DNA of 40,132 nucleotides from Candidatus Phascolarctobacterium caballi (GCA_018065225.1 JAGHTS010000059.1:1-40132); one strand, 5' to 3'; positions 1 to 8,603 are shown, counted from the first letter of the stretch. Notes: a model not told the origin generated them from the letters alone. A program made the numbers and translations.

Positions 1-327
1 GATAATGTTATAGTTTGTGGCCATGCCCGGGTATTGGCGGCAAAAAAATTAGGATTTGAAGAATTACCCTGTGTGATAGTGACAGATTTGACTGAAGAGC
101 AAATCAGGGCTTACCGGATAGCAGATAATCAGGTGGCGGCATACGCAACATGGGACGAAGAACAACTGCAGGCGGAATTGGATGCTCTCGGTTTGGATTT
201 GAGCGATTATGGATTTGAGATTGGCAAAGAATTGGAAAACAGTGCCGCCGAAATTCAAGTAACGGATTTTGACGACACAGAGTTTGATACAGAATGCCCT
301 TATTGTGGGTTCAGGTTCAACAGATGA
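1..327 (+). CDS. ParB/Srx-fold domain protein, 5'-truncated at window edge
   Basis: The frame is open from base 1, so the start lies outside the window. The visible part holds the second half of a ParB N-terminal (sulfiredoxin-fold) domain: the VCGHAR turn near the edge, then a TEEQIRAYRIADNQ segment typical of this family. It ends in a CPYCG half-ribbon. Bases 94-180 are identical to the last 87 bases of the window, where a second copy is cut at its 3' end. The two pieces join in frame into a 153-residue protein, close to the 151 residues of the paralogue at 39360. The gene ends in an ATGA overlap with the methyltransferase, suggesting coupled translation and a role near DNA modification. 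Biochemical role unknown. Confidence 0.85.
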   Translation, partial: DNVIVCGHARVLAAKKLGFEELPCVIVTDLTEEQIRAYRIADNQVAAYATWDEEQLQAELDALGLDLSDYGFEIGKELENSAAEIQVTDFDDTEFDTECPYCGFRFNR

Positions 328-1346
328 AGTATAGTGTTAAATGGAGATTGGCTGATCTGCATCCGGATAAACCAGTGAAGGTATTTACGACCTTCAGTTG
401 TGGCGGCGGCAGTTCAATGGGTTACAAAAGAGCAGGGTTTCAGGTAATCGGAAACTGCGAAATAGACCCCAAAATAAACGAACTGTATCAAAGAAACCAC
501 CACCCAAAGTACAATTTCTGCATGGACATCAGGGAATTGGTTAAAAAGGAAGATTTACCGGAAGAATTATATGGAATAGATATTTTGGACGGTTCGCCAC
601 CCTGCTCCACATTCAGTATGGCAGGTGACAGGGAAAAAGCATGGGGAAAAAAGAAAGTATTTCGCGAGGGACAAAAAGAACAGACCCTTGACGATTTATT
701 CTTTACCTTCCTTGACTTGGTGGAAAAATTAAAACCCAAAGCAGTTGTGGCGGAAAATGTAACAGGATTGCTGAAAGGCAACGCCAAAGGATATGTCAAT
801 CTTATAATTAAGAGATTTAAGGAATTAGGATATAATGTTCAAATATTCCTGCTAAATTCAGCATTTATGGATGTCCCCCAAAGACGTGAGCGTGTATTCT
901 TCATAGCGAACAGAATGGGGTGGCCAAAGCTGAAGATAGAAATAAATGAGCCGGTAATCCCGTTCGGGAAAATAAGAACAAAGGATGGTGGAAGAAAACC
1001 AAAAGAAGGAACCAATACCGAGTGGCTGATTAGGAATGCTGCCAAAGAAACAAATTGCAGTATGATACAAAAGAGGTTAGGGCGAAAGCTTAAATTTTAC
1101 AATCAGACAATCCTGCATGACAATGAAGTGCCAATGACACTGACAGCAGGAACAATACCACTCAGGGCATGTGACGGAACATATTGCACGGTGGAAGACA
1201 TAACCGCAATACAGACATTCCCTGTGGACTATGACTATGGGAAGAGGTCGGCCAATACAGCATGTTATGTATGCGGAATGAGCGTGCCACCCAATATGAT
1301 GGCACATATAGCAGACGTGCTATGGTCACAATGGTTTCAAAAGTAA
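324..1346 (+). CDS. dcm: DNA cytosine-5 methyltransferase (Dcm-like)
   Basis: Transfers a methyl group from SAM to C5 of cytosine in DNA. The conserved motifs appear in order: SAM-binding FSCGGGSSMGYKRAGF (about residues 19-34), the catalytic GSPPCSTFSMAG with its PC pair, the ENV motif (AENVTGLL), VPQRRERVFFIA, and late motifs including QTFPVDY and GMSVPPNMMAHIADVL. The target-recognition region between motifs VIII and IX is short. Length of 340 residues is normal for the family. ATG 324 is chosen because it overlaps the upstream stop; an upstream start at 294 would lie inside the ParB gene. No restriction enzyme is adjacent, so it is probably an orphan enzyme protecting phage DNA. Confidence 0.95.
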   Translation: MKYSVKWRLADLHPDKPVKVFTTFSCGGGSSMGYKRAGFQVIGNCEIDPKINELYQRNHHPKYNFCMDIRELVKKEDLPEELYGIDILDGSPPCSTFSMAGDREKAWGKKKVFREGQKEQTLDDLFFTFLDLVEKLKPKAVVAENVTGLLKGNAKGYVNLIIKRFKELGYNVQIFLLNSAFMDVPQRRERVFFIANRMGWPKLKIEINEPVIPFGKIRTKDGGRKPKEGTNTEWLIRNAAKETNCSMIQKRLGRKLKFYNQTILHDNEVPMTLTAGTIPLRACDGTYCTVEDITAIQTFPVDYDYGKRSANTACYVCGMSVPPNMMAHIADVLWSQWFQK

Positions 1347-1386
1347 ATGAAATCATATAATAATAACAAGGCAAAAGGCAGGGCAA

Positions 1387-1713
1387 ATGGTAACAGAAAA
1401 GCAAAAAGCAAATCTCGTAATGTTCAAGAAGGGCGAGAGCAGAGCGAGAGAGTGCGGCAAGAAAGGAAAGAAAGCTTCAGATGAAACCAAAGCCAGAAAG
1501 AAAAGATTAAGGGAAATAGCAGAGATAATGTTCAGGTTGCCGTTGAGGGGTGACGGACAGCAGGTAGAACTGGAAGAGGTCAAGAGCTTGCAAGAGGCGG
1601 CAGCAATGAACATGTCAGTAGCAGAGGCAAGTGTGGCCGCAGTGATACGAAGGGTATTGACAGGCGATATTAAAGCGGCAGAACTGTTGTATAGGATTGT
1701 TGGAGAGATATAA
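1387..1713 (+). CDS. Small basic KGG-type phage protein
   Basis: 108 residues. The N-terminal third is very basic (FKKGESRARECGKKGKKAS), in the style of the KGG/DUF5681 proteins found beside phage terminases. The rest is predicted helical and ends in TGDIKAAELLYRIVGE. It lies between the methyltransferase and the small terminase, so a DNA-binding packaging accessory or second small-terminase-like protein is possible. I do not recognise a firm family. Confidence 0.7.
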   Translation: MVTEKQKANLVMFKKGESRARECGKKGKKASDETKARKKRLREIAEIMFRLPLRGDGQQVELEEVKSLQEAAAMNMSVAEASVAAVIRRVLTGDIKAAELLYRIVGEI

Positions 1714-1760
1714 CAGGTCTTTTTATTTTGGCGAGGGGTATGTTTTGGAATTTGGAAGGA

Positions 1761-1798
1761 AGAAAACGCAGACCGGGTTGGGAGTTTTCTTTTTTTTT
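1761..1798 (+). terminator. Possible intrinsic terminator
   Basis: AGAAAAC (1761-1767) pairs with GTTTTCT (1784-1790) and runs into nine T residues. The stem is AT-rich with a 16-nt loop, so it may be weak. It sits in the 109-base gap before the small terminase gene, a gap that could also hold packaging-site sequence. Confidence 0.4.
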
Positions 1799-1822
1799 CA
1801 CTTCAAGAAAAAGTAGTAAAAA

Positions 1823-2209
1823 ATGACGACAAAAGCAAAGAAAACAACTAAAAAAAGCACAAAAAAAGCAGTTTCGGCGAAAATTAAGGACGAAAATAAG
1901 GCAAAAATCCTTGAAGATTTGATTTGGTCGGAAAAGGAACAGTGCGAAAGTGTTTGTGAAATTAACCGGGGGCTTATATCTCAGTATTGCCGGTTCGCAG
2001 TTATGGCTGACGAACTATCGGCGGATATTGAAAGAGGGATGAGGGAAGGAACGGAAACCCAATCAGGAATCATTGGGAAACTGGACATTTACGAAAAATT
2101 GAACAAACAAGTCCTTTCTCTGTTCAAAGTGTTGGGTCTGAACAGCATTAAAGATAAACTGGCTACTCAAAGAAATCAATTTTTGGCGGCGTTGGAAGAT
2201 GACGATTAA
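1823..2209 (+). CDS. terS: Terminase small subunit, P27-like
   Basis: 128 residues. The first 20 residues are Lys/Thr-rich. The body is helical, with the YCRFAVMADELSADIERG segment and the KLNKQVLSLFKVLGLNSIKDKL segment characteristic of the P27 small-terminase family, which recognises phage DNA and recruits the large subunit. It lies just upstream of HNH and TerL genes, the expected order. The Shine-Dalgarno site is weak (AAGAAAAAG). The gene overlaps the HNH gene by 11 bases. Confidence 0.75.
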   Translation: MTTKAKKTTKKSTKKAVSAKIKDENKAKILEDLIWSEKEQCESVCEINRGLISQYCRFAVMADELSADIERGMREGTETQSGIIGKLDIYEKLNKQVLSLFKVLGLNSIKDKLATQRNQFLAALEDDD

Positions 2210-2618
2210 ACGACGGTGCAATAACTGCCATGAGTTGTATGAAGGGCGGCATTGCCCGGTATGCAGTAAAAAGTTTGCTGCCAAGTCGGATAAAAGGCGG
2301 TTGGAAAAGGACGAACAACGGCGAATATACAAAAGCCGATTGTGGGAGAAATGCCGGAAGAACGTCCGGCTGAGATACAGCGATTATGATATTTGGCTTT
2401 TGGCGGTGGGGATTAAAAGGGTATGTGCTAAACCATATATTCACCACATAATCCCTCGTGACGAAGACCCGGATTTGACATTCAACCTTGATAATCTGAT
2501 TACGGTTAGCAAAGAAAGCCATGAGCAGATTCACCAATGGTATAAAACTGACCGGGCGGCGGCAATGGCCAGAATCAATAAAGGGATAAAGGAATACAGG
2601 GAGTATGGCGGTAACTAA
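2199..2618 (+). CDS. HNH endonuclease
   Basis: 139 residues. An N-terminal zinc ribbon (CNNC ... CPVC) is followed by an HNH core: YIHHIIPRDEDP, then FNLDNLITVSKESHEQIH, giving the paired His, the central Asn and the final His. HNH proteins beside the terminase are known to be needed for genome packaging and cos cleavage in HK97-like phages, so a packaging role is more likely than homing. It overlaps TerL by 14 bases. Confidence 0.88.
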   Translation: MTIKRRCNNCHELYEGRHCPVCSKKFAAKSDKRRLEKDEQRRIYKSRLWEKCRKNVRLRYSDYDIWLLAVGIKRVCAKPYIHHIIPRDEDPDLTFNLDNLITVSKESHEQIHQWYKTDRAAAMARINKGIKEYREYGGN

Positions 2619-4458
2619 GGAAGATGTATTAGCGGTAGCATTGCCTAAGGAACTGGAAGAGTTTATTGGGGATTATTATGTTGCTTTAACAAAAAGGGCT
2701 GACATAGGATTACTCGGTGAATCAGAGTTTCGGTGCTTTAGGCGGTACGTGCAAATGTACCAAAGCCACATGTACCAATTTGATGGTCAGGGCTTGCGGC
2801 GAATGTTCCGCTTTATAGGACTAATAATATATATAGACGAAGACGGGAAACCTCACCGGCTGAAGTTATATCCTGCACAGAAATTTATGCTGTGTGGGAT
2901 TTTTAGTTATAAGACCGAAGACGGGCGGTATGTAGTCAACGAGGCCAACCTATATGTAGGAAGAAGAAACGGGAAATCATTCCTGTTGGCGGCTTTGCTC
3001 CACTACCTAATGAACGGCACTAAGTATAAGAATGAACGGTTGATATTGGCATCGTGCAAAGGCCAGAATGCCACAATCTGCTTTGGCGAGTTCGCAAACG
3101 CTACAGATACGAACCCTGACCTGAAGGAATTGTACACCAACATTAACCGGACATCTTGCTATGCACGGTCGGGGGTTACCGGCAATACATTGGAAATGTT
3201 CCGGACAGGTGCCGGGGCTAAAAAGACATTGGACGGATTCACCAATAAGGTGGCGGTCATAGACGAAGAGATGCTTTGCGATGAAATAATAACAAAGACG
3301 ATTCAGGGCGGACAAACTTCGTTCCAAGACCGCTTGTTGGTCACAATGTCCACAGCTCAATTCACGGTTGGTGGAGAAAACCACAAGAAATGGATACGGC
3401 TACGCAAGCAACTATATGAGAATGCACTTGCTGACAATCAGTTTCTGTTTTTGGCCGAACCCGACGCAGAAGATTTGGCGGCCAAAGATTATGCCAATAT
3501 AAACCTATGGGGCAAAGCAAATCCGTGTTTGTTGTTTGAAAATGACGGGTACACCATAAAAAAACACATAAAAAAGACATATTTACAAATGGCAAAAGAA
3601 GCGGTCAACAAAAAGGGTTTTGATTTGCAGAATTTCATTACAAAGAATTGTAATGTGTGGTATTCCGCTGAAGAAAGGTCGCTCTGTACCTACGACCAAA
3701 TGAAGGCCTGCGAAGTCAATTATGGATTTGACGACCTCGTGGCGGTCGGGTATGTGAACTGGTATTTAGGAATAGACCTTAGTCAGGTACTGGATTTGTC
3801 AAGCGTGGCCATAATGACATATTACGGGGTGGACGAAGAGGGAAAGATAGTACCGCCGGAAATAACCCCGGCAAAATGGCGACTAATGATACACGTCCTG
3901 AGTTGGTTGCCTAAAAATCGGCTGCAACAACATATTGATACTGACCAATTCAGCTACATGGATTATGTGGACAAGGAATTGTTTCTGTGCACAGGCGGCG
4001 GTGGGGACAACATTGACACAACCCAAATATATGAACACATTGCCAATATGTTAGAAACCAAAGGAATCAACATAGTCACCACCACGGCAGACCCATATAA
4101 CTTTGCCGGGGTGCAGGACAGATTTGACGATATCAGCGAAACGGTTATTCTGCAGAATCAAACGCCTAAGGCATTGAGCCAATATATAGAGGCATTTGGC
4201 AAAGCATGGAAGGATGGCACCATTGCTATCCAAAAGGGCGGGGAAGAAATATTGGAAAAAGCCATGACTAACAGTTTGCTTGTCAGGAATAGCAGCGGCT
4301 ATTATTCAGTGGAAAAAATGACACTCCGGGCAGACAGCAATATCAGAATTGACCCGGTGGATGCCTCGCTGAATGGGTTTATTGCGGCTTATATTGACCA
4401 TAACAAAGCAGAGGCGAGCGGTGATCAGATTGTTGAAGAGTGGCTTAATAATTTATAG
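2605..4458 (+). CDS. terL: Terminase large subunit
   Basis: ATP-driven DNA packaging motor and nuclease. The Walker A motif GRRNGKS is at about residues 119-125 and Walker B VAVIDEE at about 216-222. The nuclease half begins near YLGIDLSQVLDLSSVAIM, whose Asp (about 391) is the expected first metal ligand of the RNase H-like fold. Length of 617 residues is slightly above the usual 500-580. It is followed at 10 bases by the connector gene rather than by the portal gene. Confidence 0.97.
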   Translation: MAVTKEDVLAVALPKELEEFIGDYYVALTKRADIGLLGESEFRCFRRYVQMYQSHMYQFDGQGLRRMFRFIGLIIYIDEDGKPHRLKLYPAQKFMLCGIFSYKTEDGRYVVNEANLYVGRRNGKSFLLAALLHYLMNGTKYKNERLILASCKGQNATICFGEFANATDTNPDLKELYTNINRTSCYARSGVTGNTLEMFRTGAGAKKTLDGFTNKVAVIDEEMLCDEIITKTIQGGQTSFQDRLLVTMSTAQFTVGGENHKKWIRLRKQLYENALADNQFLFLAEPDAEDLAAKDYANINLWGKANPCLLFENDGYTIKKHIKKTYLQMAKEAVNKKGFDLQNFITKNCNVWYSAEERSLCTYDQMKACEVNYGFDDLVAVGYVNWYLGIDLSQVLDLSSVAIMTYYGVDEEGKIVPPEITPAKWRLMIHVLSWLPKNRLQQHIDTDQFSYMDYVDKELFLCTGGGGDNIDTTQIYEHIANMLETKGINIVTTTADPYNFAGVQDRFDDISETVILQNQTPKALSQYIEAFGKAWKDGTIAIQKGGEEILEKAMTNSLLVRNSSGYYSVEKMTLRADSNIRIDPVDASLNGFIAAYIDHNKAEASGDQIVEEWLNNL

Positions 4459-4467
4459 GGGGTAAAA

Positions 4468-4773
4468 ATGGTAACAGTTCAACAGGTAAAGGATTATTTA
4501 AGGATTCCTTTTAACGACGACGACACCGCCATTCAGGCGATGCTTGACGCAGGGAATGCTTATTTAGTGAATGCCATAGACGATTGCCTGATTAAGTACA
4601 CCCAAAATGAAGGGTTTAGGAAACAGGCGGATGATTGGATTTTACGCTACTGGATGCCAGTAGCTTATAACGACCGTGAAGGTCAGGGGGCGGAAGGACT
4701 TGGTTATGTTGCCCGGTCTGTGTTGACCCAATTGCAAATGTATGAGGTGGAGGTGCCAAATGATAGCAATTAA
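4468..4773 (+). CDS. Head-tail connector, gp6-like
   Basis: 101 residues beginning VTVQQVKDYLRIPFNDDDTA, the opening helix of HK97 gp6/SPP1 gp15-type connectors that form a ring under the portal. The site GGGGG lies 5 bases upstream of ATG. It is normally found after the capsid gene; here it lies between terminase and protease. Overlaps the protease gene by 14 bases. Confidence 0.75.
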   Translation: MVTVQQVKDYLRIPFNDDDTAIQAMLDAGNAYLVNAIDDCLIKYTQNEGFRKQADDWILRYWMPVAYNDREGQGAEGLGYVARSVLTQLQMYEVEVPNDSN

Positions 4774-5395
4774 GGGCGAATTATTCGAAAGTGAAGAAAT
4801 GACTGCGGTGGCGGAAGAAATCCGCACTACACCGGAAGACGTGGAACTGGTTGTGAACAGTCCCGGTGGGGATGTATTTGTGGGGCTGGATATTGCAAAC
4901 GCAATTTTGAATTGCACACATAAAGTCACAGCCACAGTAGAAACCATTGCTGCAAGTGCGGCGGCGGTAATTGCGGTGGCTTGTGATAAGGTCAAAGTAG
5001 ATAAGAACAGCATTATTATGCTGCACTACTGCTGGACAATAGCAATGGGGGACAAGCAGGAAATGGAGCAACAGGCAAAAGCGATGGAAACCATTGATAA
5101 TGTGCTGTTGTCCATTGTTAGCGAACATTGCAAAGACCCTGAAGGGTTGAAAGCAAGAATGGATGCCGGCGACGTATGGCTGACGGGTGAAGAGTTCGCG
5201 GAATTGTTTGACAACGTAGAACTTGTAGAAATTCAACGTCCGGAAGAAGGGAAAAAGGCGGCTTATGGCGGTCTTGGTGAATATATCGCCAAATTGAGGG
5301 CGGAAATTTCAACACTAAAGGCGGCAAAGGAAGAACCCAAGCCGGAATATAAGATTTCAGAAGAATTGAAGGCACTCTTAGAAGTGAAGATGTGA
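4760..5395 (+). CDS. Prohead protease, ClpP/S49 type
   Basis: 211 residues; processes scaffold or capsid during head maturation. The ClpP fold is shown by VNSPGGDVFVGLDIANAI, the nucleophile region ETIAASAAAVIAVACD (Ser in AASAA) and the following IMLHYCW containing the catalytic His. The C-terminal about 35 residues are charged and helical and may act as scaffold. ATG 4760 is preferred over upstream codons because GAGGTGGAGG precedes it closely. Confidence 0.92.
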   Translation: MIAIKGELFESEEMTAVAEEIRTTPEDVELVVNSPGGDVFVGLDIANAILNCTHKVTATVETIAASAAAVIAVACDKVKVDKNSIIMLHYCWTIAMGDKQEMEQQAKAMETIDNVLLSIVSEHCKDPEGLKARMDAGDVWLTGEEFAELFDNVELVEIQRPEEGKKAAYGGLGEYIAKLRAEISTLKAAKEEPKPEYKISEELKALLEVKM

Positions 5396-5396
5396 A

Positions 5397-6599
5397 ATGT
5401 TTGAAAAAATAAAAGCATTGTTAAGGGGCCCGGTTACCAAGCATTATCAACACCCAATTGCATTTGGGAGAGGTAGCACAATTAGGGTGGATGCTCATGG
5501 TGACCTGACCTACGCAACATGTATCGAAATCATAAGTAAATATATGGCTCAAATAAAGTGGGGCGTGTATTCCAAAGACAACGTAGAGGCCAAGCGTGCG
5601 GTGTCCCGGTGTAACAGGATGCTCAACTTTCAGCCGTGCGATGGAATCAACGCTTACGATTTTTGGCGGAACATGGAGCAACAGCGACTGGCAAAAGGAA
5701 ACGCATTTGCTTACATCAGGGGAAACAAGCTGATTCCGTTGCAACCGGAACGAATGACTATTTTTTGGGATAATGCCGGATTGTTTGCCGAAAAAAGAAT
5801 TATCTATCAGTATTCAGATGAGGTATCACAGCAAACATTGACCTTCTTACCCGAAGAAATCTTGCATTTCAAGGCCTACAGTGCCAACGGGATTGTAGGA
5901 CGAAGTGCCTTTGACGTCATGGTTGAAACCTTAAAAGCAAACGCCGAAGTGGAAGGAGCCATGCGAGGGGCGGTTAAATCCGGTGTAAGCGGTACCATTG
6001 TTGTGGAATTCACCGCAGATTTGGGCGAACAAAAGAAAAAGGCCTTGCAAGAAAAGGTCATGGAGCGACTGAAAGACAGTGAATCCAAATTCCTGTTGCT
6101 CCCACCGGGAATGAAAGCCGAAGTATTAGGAAATGACATAAGAGCTTACCACGAAACGCTGAAGAATGCCAATATTGAGGCAATCACAGCGTTTTTTGGT
6201 ATTCCGTTGGCTATGGTCAATAAAGGAACCGGGGCGGGTACCGCCACATTCAGCACTAATCAGCTGACGCAGTTCTACAACACCACGGTGCAACCGATTA
6301 TTTGCCATTATGCGGCGGAAATGAATGTCAAATTACTGACAACGGGTGAACAGTTAGCAGGGTGCTATTTTGATAGCTCAAATGATGCCTTTGAATTCTT
6401 GGATGCCCACGCCAAAGCCAGCGTGCTGACGAGCTATGTTGGCGGCGGTGTGCTGACACCCAACGAAGCAAGAACATCTTTGAAATATCCGCGAAGTAAT
6501 GACCCACAGGCGGACAAACTTAACTTCAGAGGCGGCAGCGGTGCCATAGGTGACGGTGCCGGAACTGGGGGGGAAGGAGGTAGACCGAATGGTTCTTGA
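5397..6599 (+). CDS. Portal protein, HK97 family
   Basis: 400 residues. Forms the dodecameric DNA gate at one capsid vertex. Family features: the early YATCIEIISKYMAQIKWGVY helix, the FWRNMEQQRLAKGNAFAYI region, LLPPGMKAEVLGNDIRAY, and IEAITAFFGIPLAMV with the following QFYNTTVQPII stem. The last 20 residues are Gly-rich. It starts one base after the protease stop and overlaps the next gene by 11 bases. Confidence 0.95.
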   Translation: MFEKIKALLRGPVTKHYQHPIAFGRGSTIRVDAHGDLTYATCIEIISKYMAQIKWGVYSKDNVEAKRAVSRCNRMLNFQPCDGINAYDFWRNMEQQRLAKGNAFAYIRGNKLIPLQPERMTIFWDNAGLFAEKRIIYQYSDEVSQQTLTFLPEEILHFKAYSANGIVGRSAFDVMVETLKANAEVEGAMRGAVKSGVSGTIVVEFTADLGEQKKKALQEKVMERLKDSESKFLLLPPGMKAEVLGNDIRAYHETLKNANIEAITAFFGIPLAMVNKGTGAGTATFSTNQLTQFYNTTVQPIICHYAAEMNVKLLTTGEQLAGCYFDSSNDAFEFLDAHAKASVLTSYVGGGVLTPNEARTSLKYPRSNDPQADKLNFRGGSGAIGDGAGTGGEGGRPNGS

Positions 6600-6966
6600 C
6601 GTGTTTAAGAATGTCACAATTGACGGAAAAGAATACAAACTGGGATTTCCTAATAAGGTCTTGTACAAGGCCGAAAGAGAATTATCTTGTGGCAATCTTA
6701 TCCGTGTTATGGCGTTTCCCCCACCCAGCATGGGAGACATATTTGTTCTGTTCAAATACGCGTTAATTGGCGGTGGCCATAAATTTACTGAAGAAGAATA
6801 TGACGACCTGTTCAATAATGCGATTGCCGAACTCGGCGGATATGTCGGCGTTTCTGAAATTATTTTAGCGGCGTTAGAACTTGCCGCACCATTGCAAGCA
6901 CAGAAACAAGCACAGAAGCAATCAAAAAAAGCGGAGGCACGGGAGCCGGTAAGTCCTACACCGTAA
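6589..6966 (+). CDS. Tail-assembly-chaperone-like protein (short form, gpG-like)
   Basis: 125 residues. The pattern FKNVTIDGKEYKLGFPNKVLYKAERELS matches the start of phage tail assembly chaperones, which coat the tape measure during tail building. GGAAGGAGG sits upstream of ATG 6589. The C-terminus is a Gln/Lys-rich tail (about residues 101-115) encoded across a run of seven A. That run is a slippery site leading into a second open frame, as in the lambda G/GT arrangement. The place between portal and capsid is unusual. Alternative: a head protein of unknown role. Confidence 0.65.
   Translation: MVLDVFKNVTIDGKEYKLGFPNKVLYKAERELSCGNLIRVMAFPPPSMGDIFVLFKYALIGGGHKFTEEEYDDLFNNAIAELGGYVGVSEIILAALELAAPLQAQKQAQKQSKKAEAREPVSPTP
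6924..6930 (+). promoter_or_regulatory. Probable -1 ribosomal frameshift site A AAA AAA G
   Basis: The heptamer is read in the zero frame as (TC)A AAA AAA followed by GCG. Slippage by -1 continues as AGC GGA GGC and stays open to the stop at 7265. The downstream frame has no in-frame stop between this site and 7265. Short hairpins are possible just downstream (GGC 6936-6938 with GCC 6945-6947; CGGT 6947-6950 with ACCG 6960-6963), but no strong pseudoknot is evident. Confidence 0.6.
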
Positions 6967-7265
6967 CAGAAGTGTTGGAATCATACGAACCGATTGCACT
7001 GGGAGAACTTAACCTGACGATTGAGCAGTTTGGCGATTACACAATGAGTCAAATCAGTGCTCTGATTAAGGGGCTTAAACGTCGGCAGAAGTACACAGAA
7101 GACCTGTTCGTAATATTCTCCGCACTACCTGTTTATAAGTGCTTTGGGGGTAAAAATGCCCCCACCTATGAAGAACTGACTGCTTATAGGAACGGGGAAA
7201 AGAAACAGTCGGAAATGGATTTTTGGCGTGACGTTCTCACGCAGAAAGGAAAAAAGAAATGTTAA
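6930..7265 (+). CDS. Frameshift extension (gpT-like) of the chaperone, or separate small protein
   Basis: If read through the -1 frameshift, the fusion is about 225 residues. If translated alone, it could start at GTG 6972 and give 97 residues, but no convincing ribosome site precedes that GTG. The segment contains IGELNLTIEQFGDYT-like helical sequence, MSQISALIKGLKRRQKYTEDLF and ends QSEMDFWRDVLTQKGKKKC, resembling the second part of G/GT chaperone pairs. It overlaps the capsid start by 7 bases. Confidence 0.6.
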   Translation, partial: SGGTGAGKSYTVTEVLESYEPIALGELNLTIEQFGDYTMSQISALIKGLKRRQKYTEDLFVIFSALPVYKCFGGKNAPTYEELTAYRNGEKKQSEMDFWRDVLTQKGKKKC

Positions 7266-8551
7266 AAAGTGAAGAAATCAGACAGGAATTTTTGAACCTG
7301 CAAAACTCTTTGAAAGCGAAAGCTGAGGCAAAGACAGTTGTTACTGAAGACGAGCAAAAGAAACTCGCCGAATTGAAAAAGTCCTTTGAAGATGCTCTTG
7401 CGGCAGAGCAAGCTGAACGGGACAAAATTGATTTGAAAGGGGATTTGAAAATGAACAAAGTTAATGGAAAAATGAATGACCGTGCGATGAAAAACAAAAT
7501 TCTGCGTGCGATTTTGAGGGGTGGTGAAATCACTGATGAAATGAGAGCGAGTGGTTATTTTGCCACAGTTGGCAGTTATGGCCAAATTGGTGTAATTACA
7601 GAAACTATTACTGGTGACCGTGGCGGTTACTTGGTGCCGGAAGAGTTTTTGGATGTTGAACGCAATGGGGAAGGCATTGGCATTGAAGTTCCCTGTCGCG
7701 TAGTTCCTGTAAATAAACCCACAGGCAAGATTCCTACATTTGACGTGACACAAGGTGCTGGTGATGGTAAGTTCCTATATACAATGGATGAATTGGCTGA
7801 AATGACCAAGACCCACGCATTGTTTGGACAGTTGTCCTATACATGTGTTGATAAGGGCGGTATTGTGCCTATCTCTAATAGAGTTTTGGACGATGCAGAC
7901 GCAGATATTGTGGCTATGGTGAGTGAATGCTTTAACACAGCGTCCTTGTACCAAAGGAGTGCTGATGTTTTGACTGCAGTTGAGGGCATTACCAACGTAA
8001 CAACTGAATACCTTGGCAGTGGCAAAACCTTTGGCGATAAAGAGGCAATGAAGGCATTTATTAAGACCATTCGTGCGACCTTAAAAGGAAAGAACCGGGC
8101 ATTTGCAAAGATTGTAATGTGCGATACTGACTTTGCAAAATTGGCTAACTTGCAAATGACCAATGGAGAATACTACTTGAAACCGATGGCTTATGACGCC
8201 AGCCGTTATATGGTAGAAGGTATTGAGGTAATTGCGGTTGACGACAAGTTGTTCACCAAGACGGTATCTGACACTACCACTGTTGGTGGATACTGCTTTG
8301 TCGGCAACTTCAATAAAGCTTGGTACATTAACCGTAAAGGATTGGAATTGGCTGCAAGCAATGAGGCAGGGTTCACCCAAGATGCGTTGCTGGTTCGTGG
8401 AATTAAACGTGGCGTTGCTAAGATATTGGATACTAACGCATTTGTTGTTATTCGTGAAGGTGCAGCACCCACTGCTGGCGGCGAAGGAGGCGGTGGTGAA
8501 GCTGGCGGTGGTGAAGCTGGCGGTGGTGCCGCTGGTGGCAATCCTGGTTGA
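7259..8551 (+). CDS. Major capsid protein, HK97 fold, with N-terminal delta domain
   Basis: 430 residues. The first about 70 residues are charged helix with coiled-coil character, the usual scaffold-like delta domain removed by the protease. The mature part begins near GYFATVGSYGQIGVITETITGDRGGYLVPEE. The region YFVGNFNKAWYINRKGLELAAS-like near the end is typical of the P domain/axial parts of HK97 capsids. The last 25 residues are Gly/Glu/Ala repeats, odd for this family. ATG 7259 has GAAAGGA upstream. Confidence 0.93.
   Translation: MLKSEEIRQEFLNLQNSLKAKAEAKTVVTEDEQKKLAELKKSFEDALAAEQAERDKIDLKGDLKMNKVNGKMNDRAMKNKILRAILRGGEITDEMRASGYFATVGSYGQIGVITETITGDRGGYLVPEEFLDVERNGEGIGIEVPCRVVPVNKPTGKIPTFDVTQGAGDGKFLYTMDELAEMTKTHALFGQLSYTCVDKGGIVPISNRVLDDADADIVAMVSECFNTASLYQRSADVLTAVEGITNVTTEYLGSGKTFGDKEAMKAFIKTIRATLKGKNRAFAKIVMCDTDFAKLANLQMTNGEYYLKPMAYDASRYMVEGIEVIAVDDKLFTKTVSDTTTVGGYCFVGNFNKAWYINRKGLELAASNEAGFTQDALLVRGIKRGVAKILDTNAFVVIREGAAPTAGGEGGGGEAGGGEAGGGAAGGNPG
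8489..8533 (+). repeat. Three 15-bp tandem repeats at capsid C-terminus
   Basis: GGCGGTGGTGAAGCT occurs at 8489-8503 and 8504-8518, with a third copy differing at two bases at 8519-8533. Each encodes GGGEA or GGGAA. The result is a flexible Gly-rich tail on the capsid protein; copy number may vary by slippage. Confidence 0.85.
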
Positions 8552-8561
8552 GATTGATTAT

Positions 8562-8592
8562 AAGGGTGGGAATTACCCCACCCTTAATTTTT
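8562..8592 (+). terminator. Intrinsic terminator after capsid gene
   Basis: AAGGGTGGG (8562-8570) pairs perfectly with CCCACCCTT (8577-8585) across a six-base loop and is followed by AATTTTT. It separates head genes from the head-tail joining genes. Confidence 0.8.
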
Positions 8593-8603
8593 AGGGGGTA
8601 AAA

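Noticed and set aside
1..180. Physical terminal repeats of a linear virion genome
   Set aside because: The repeat is only 87 bp, lies inside a gene, and its flanks diverge; an HNH-terminase arrangement suggests cos packaging near the terminase genes instead.
294..323. Earlier start of the C5 methyltransferase
   Set aside because: Would add ten residues lying inside the ParB-like gene; the ATGA overlap at 324 is the better start.
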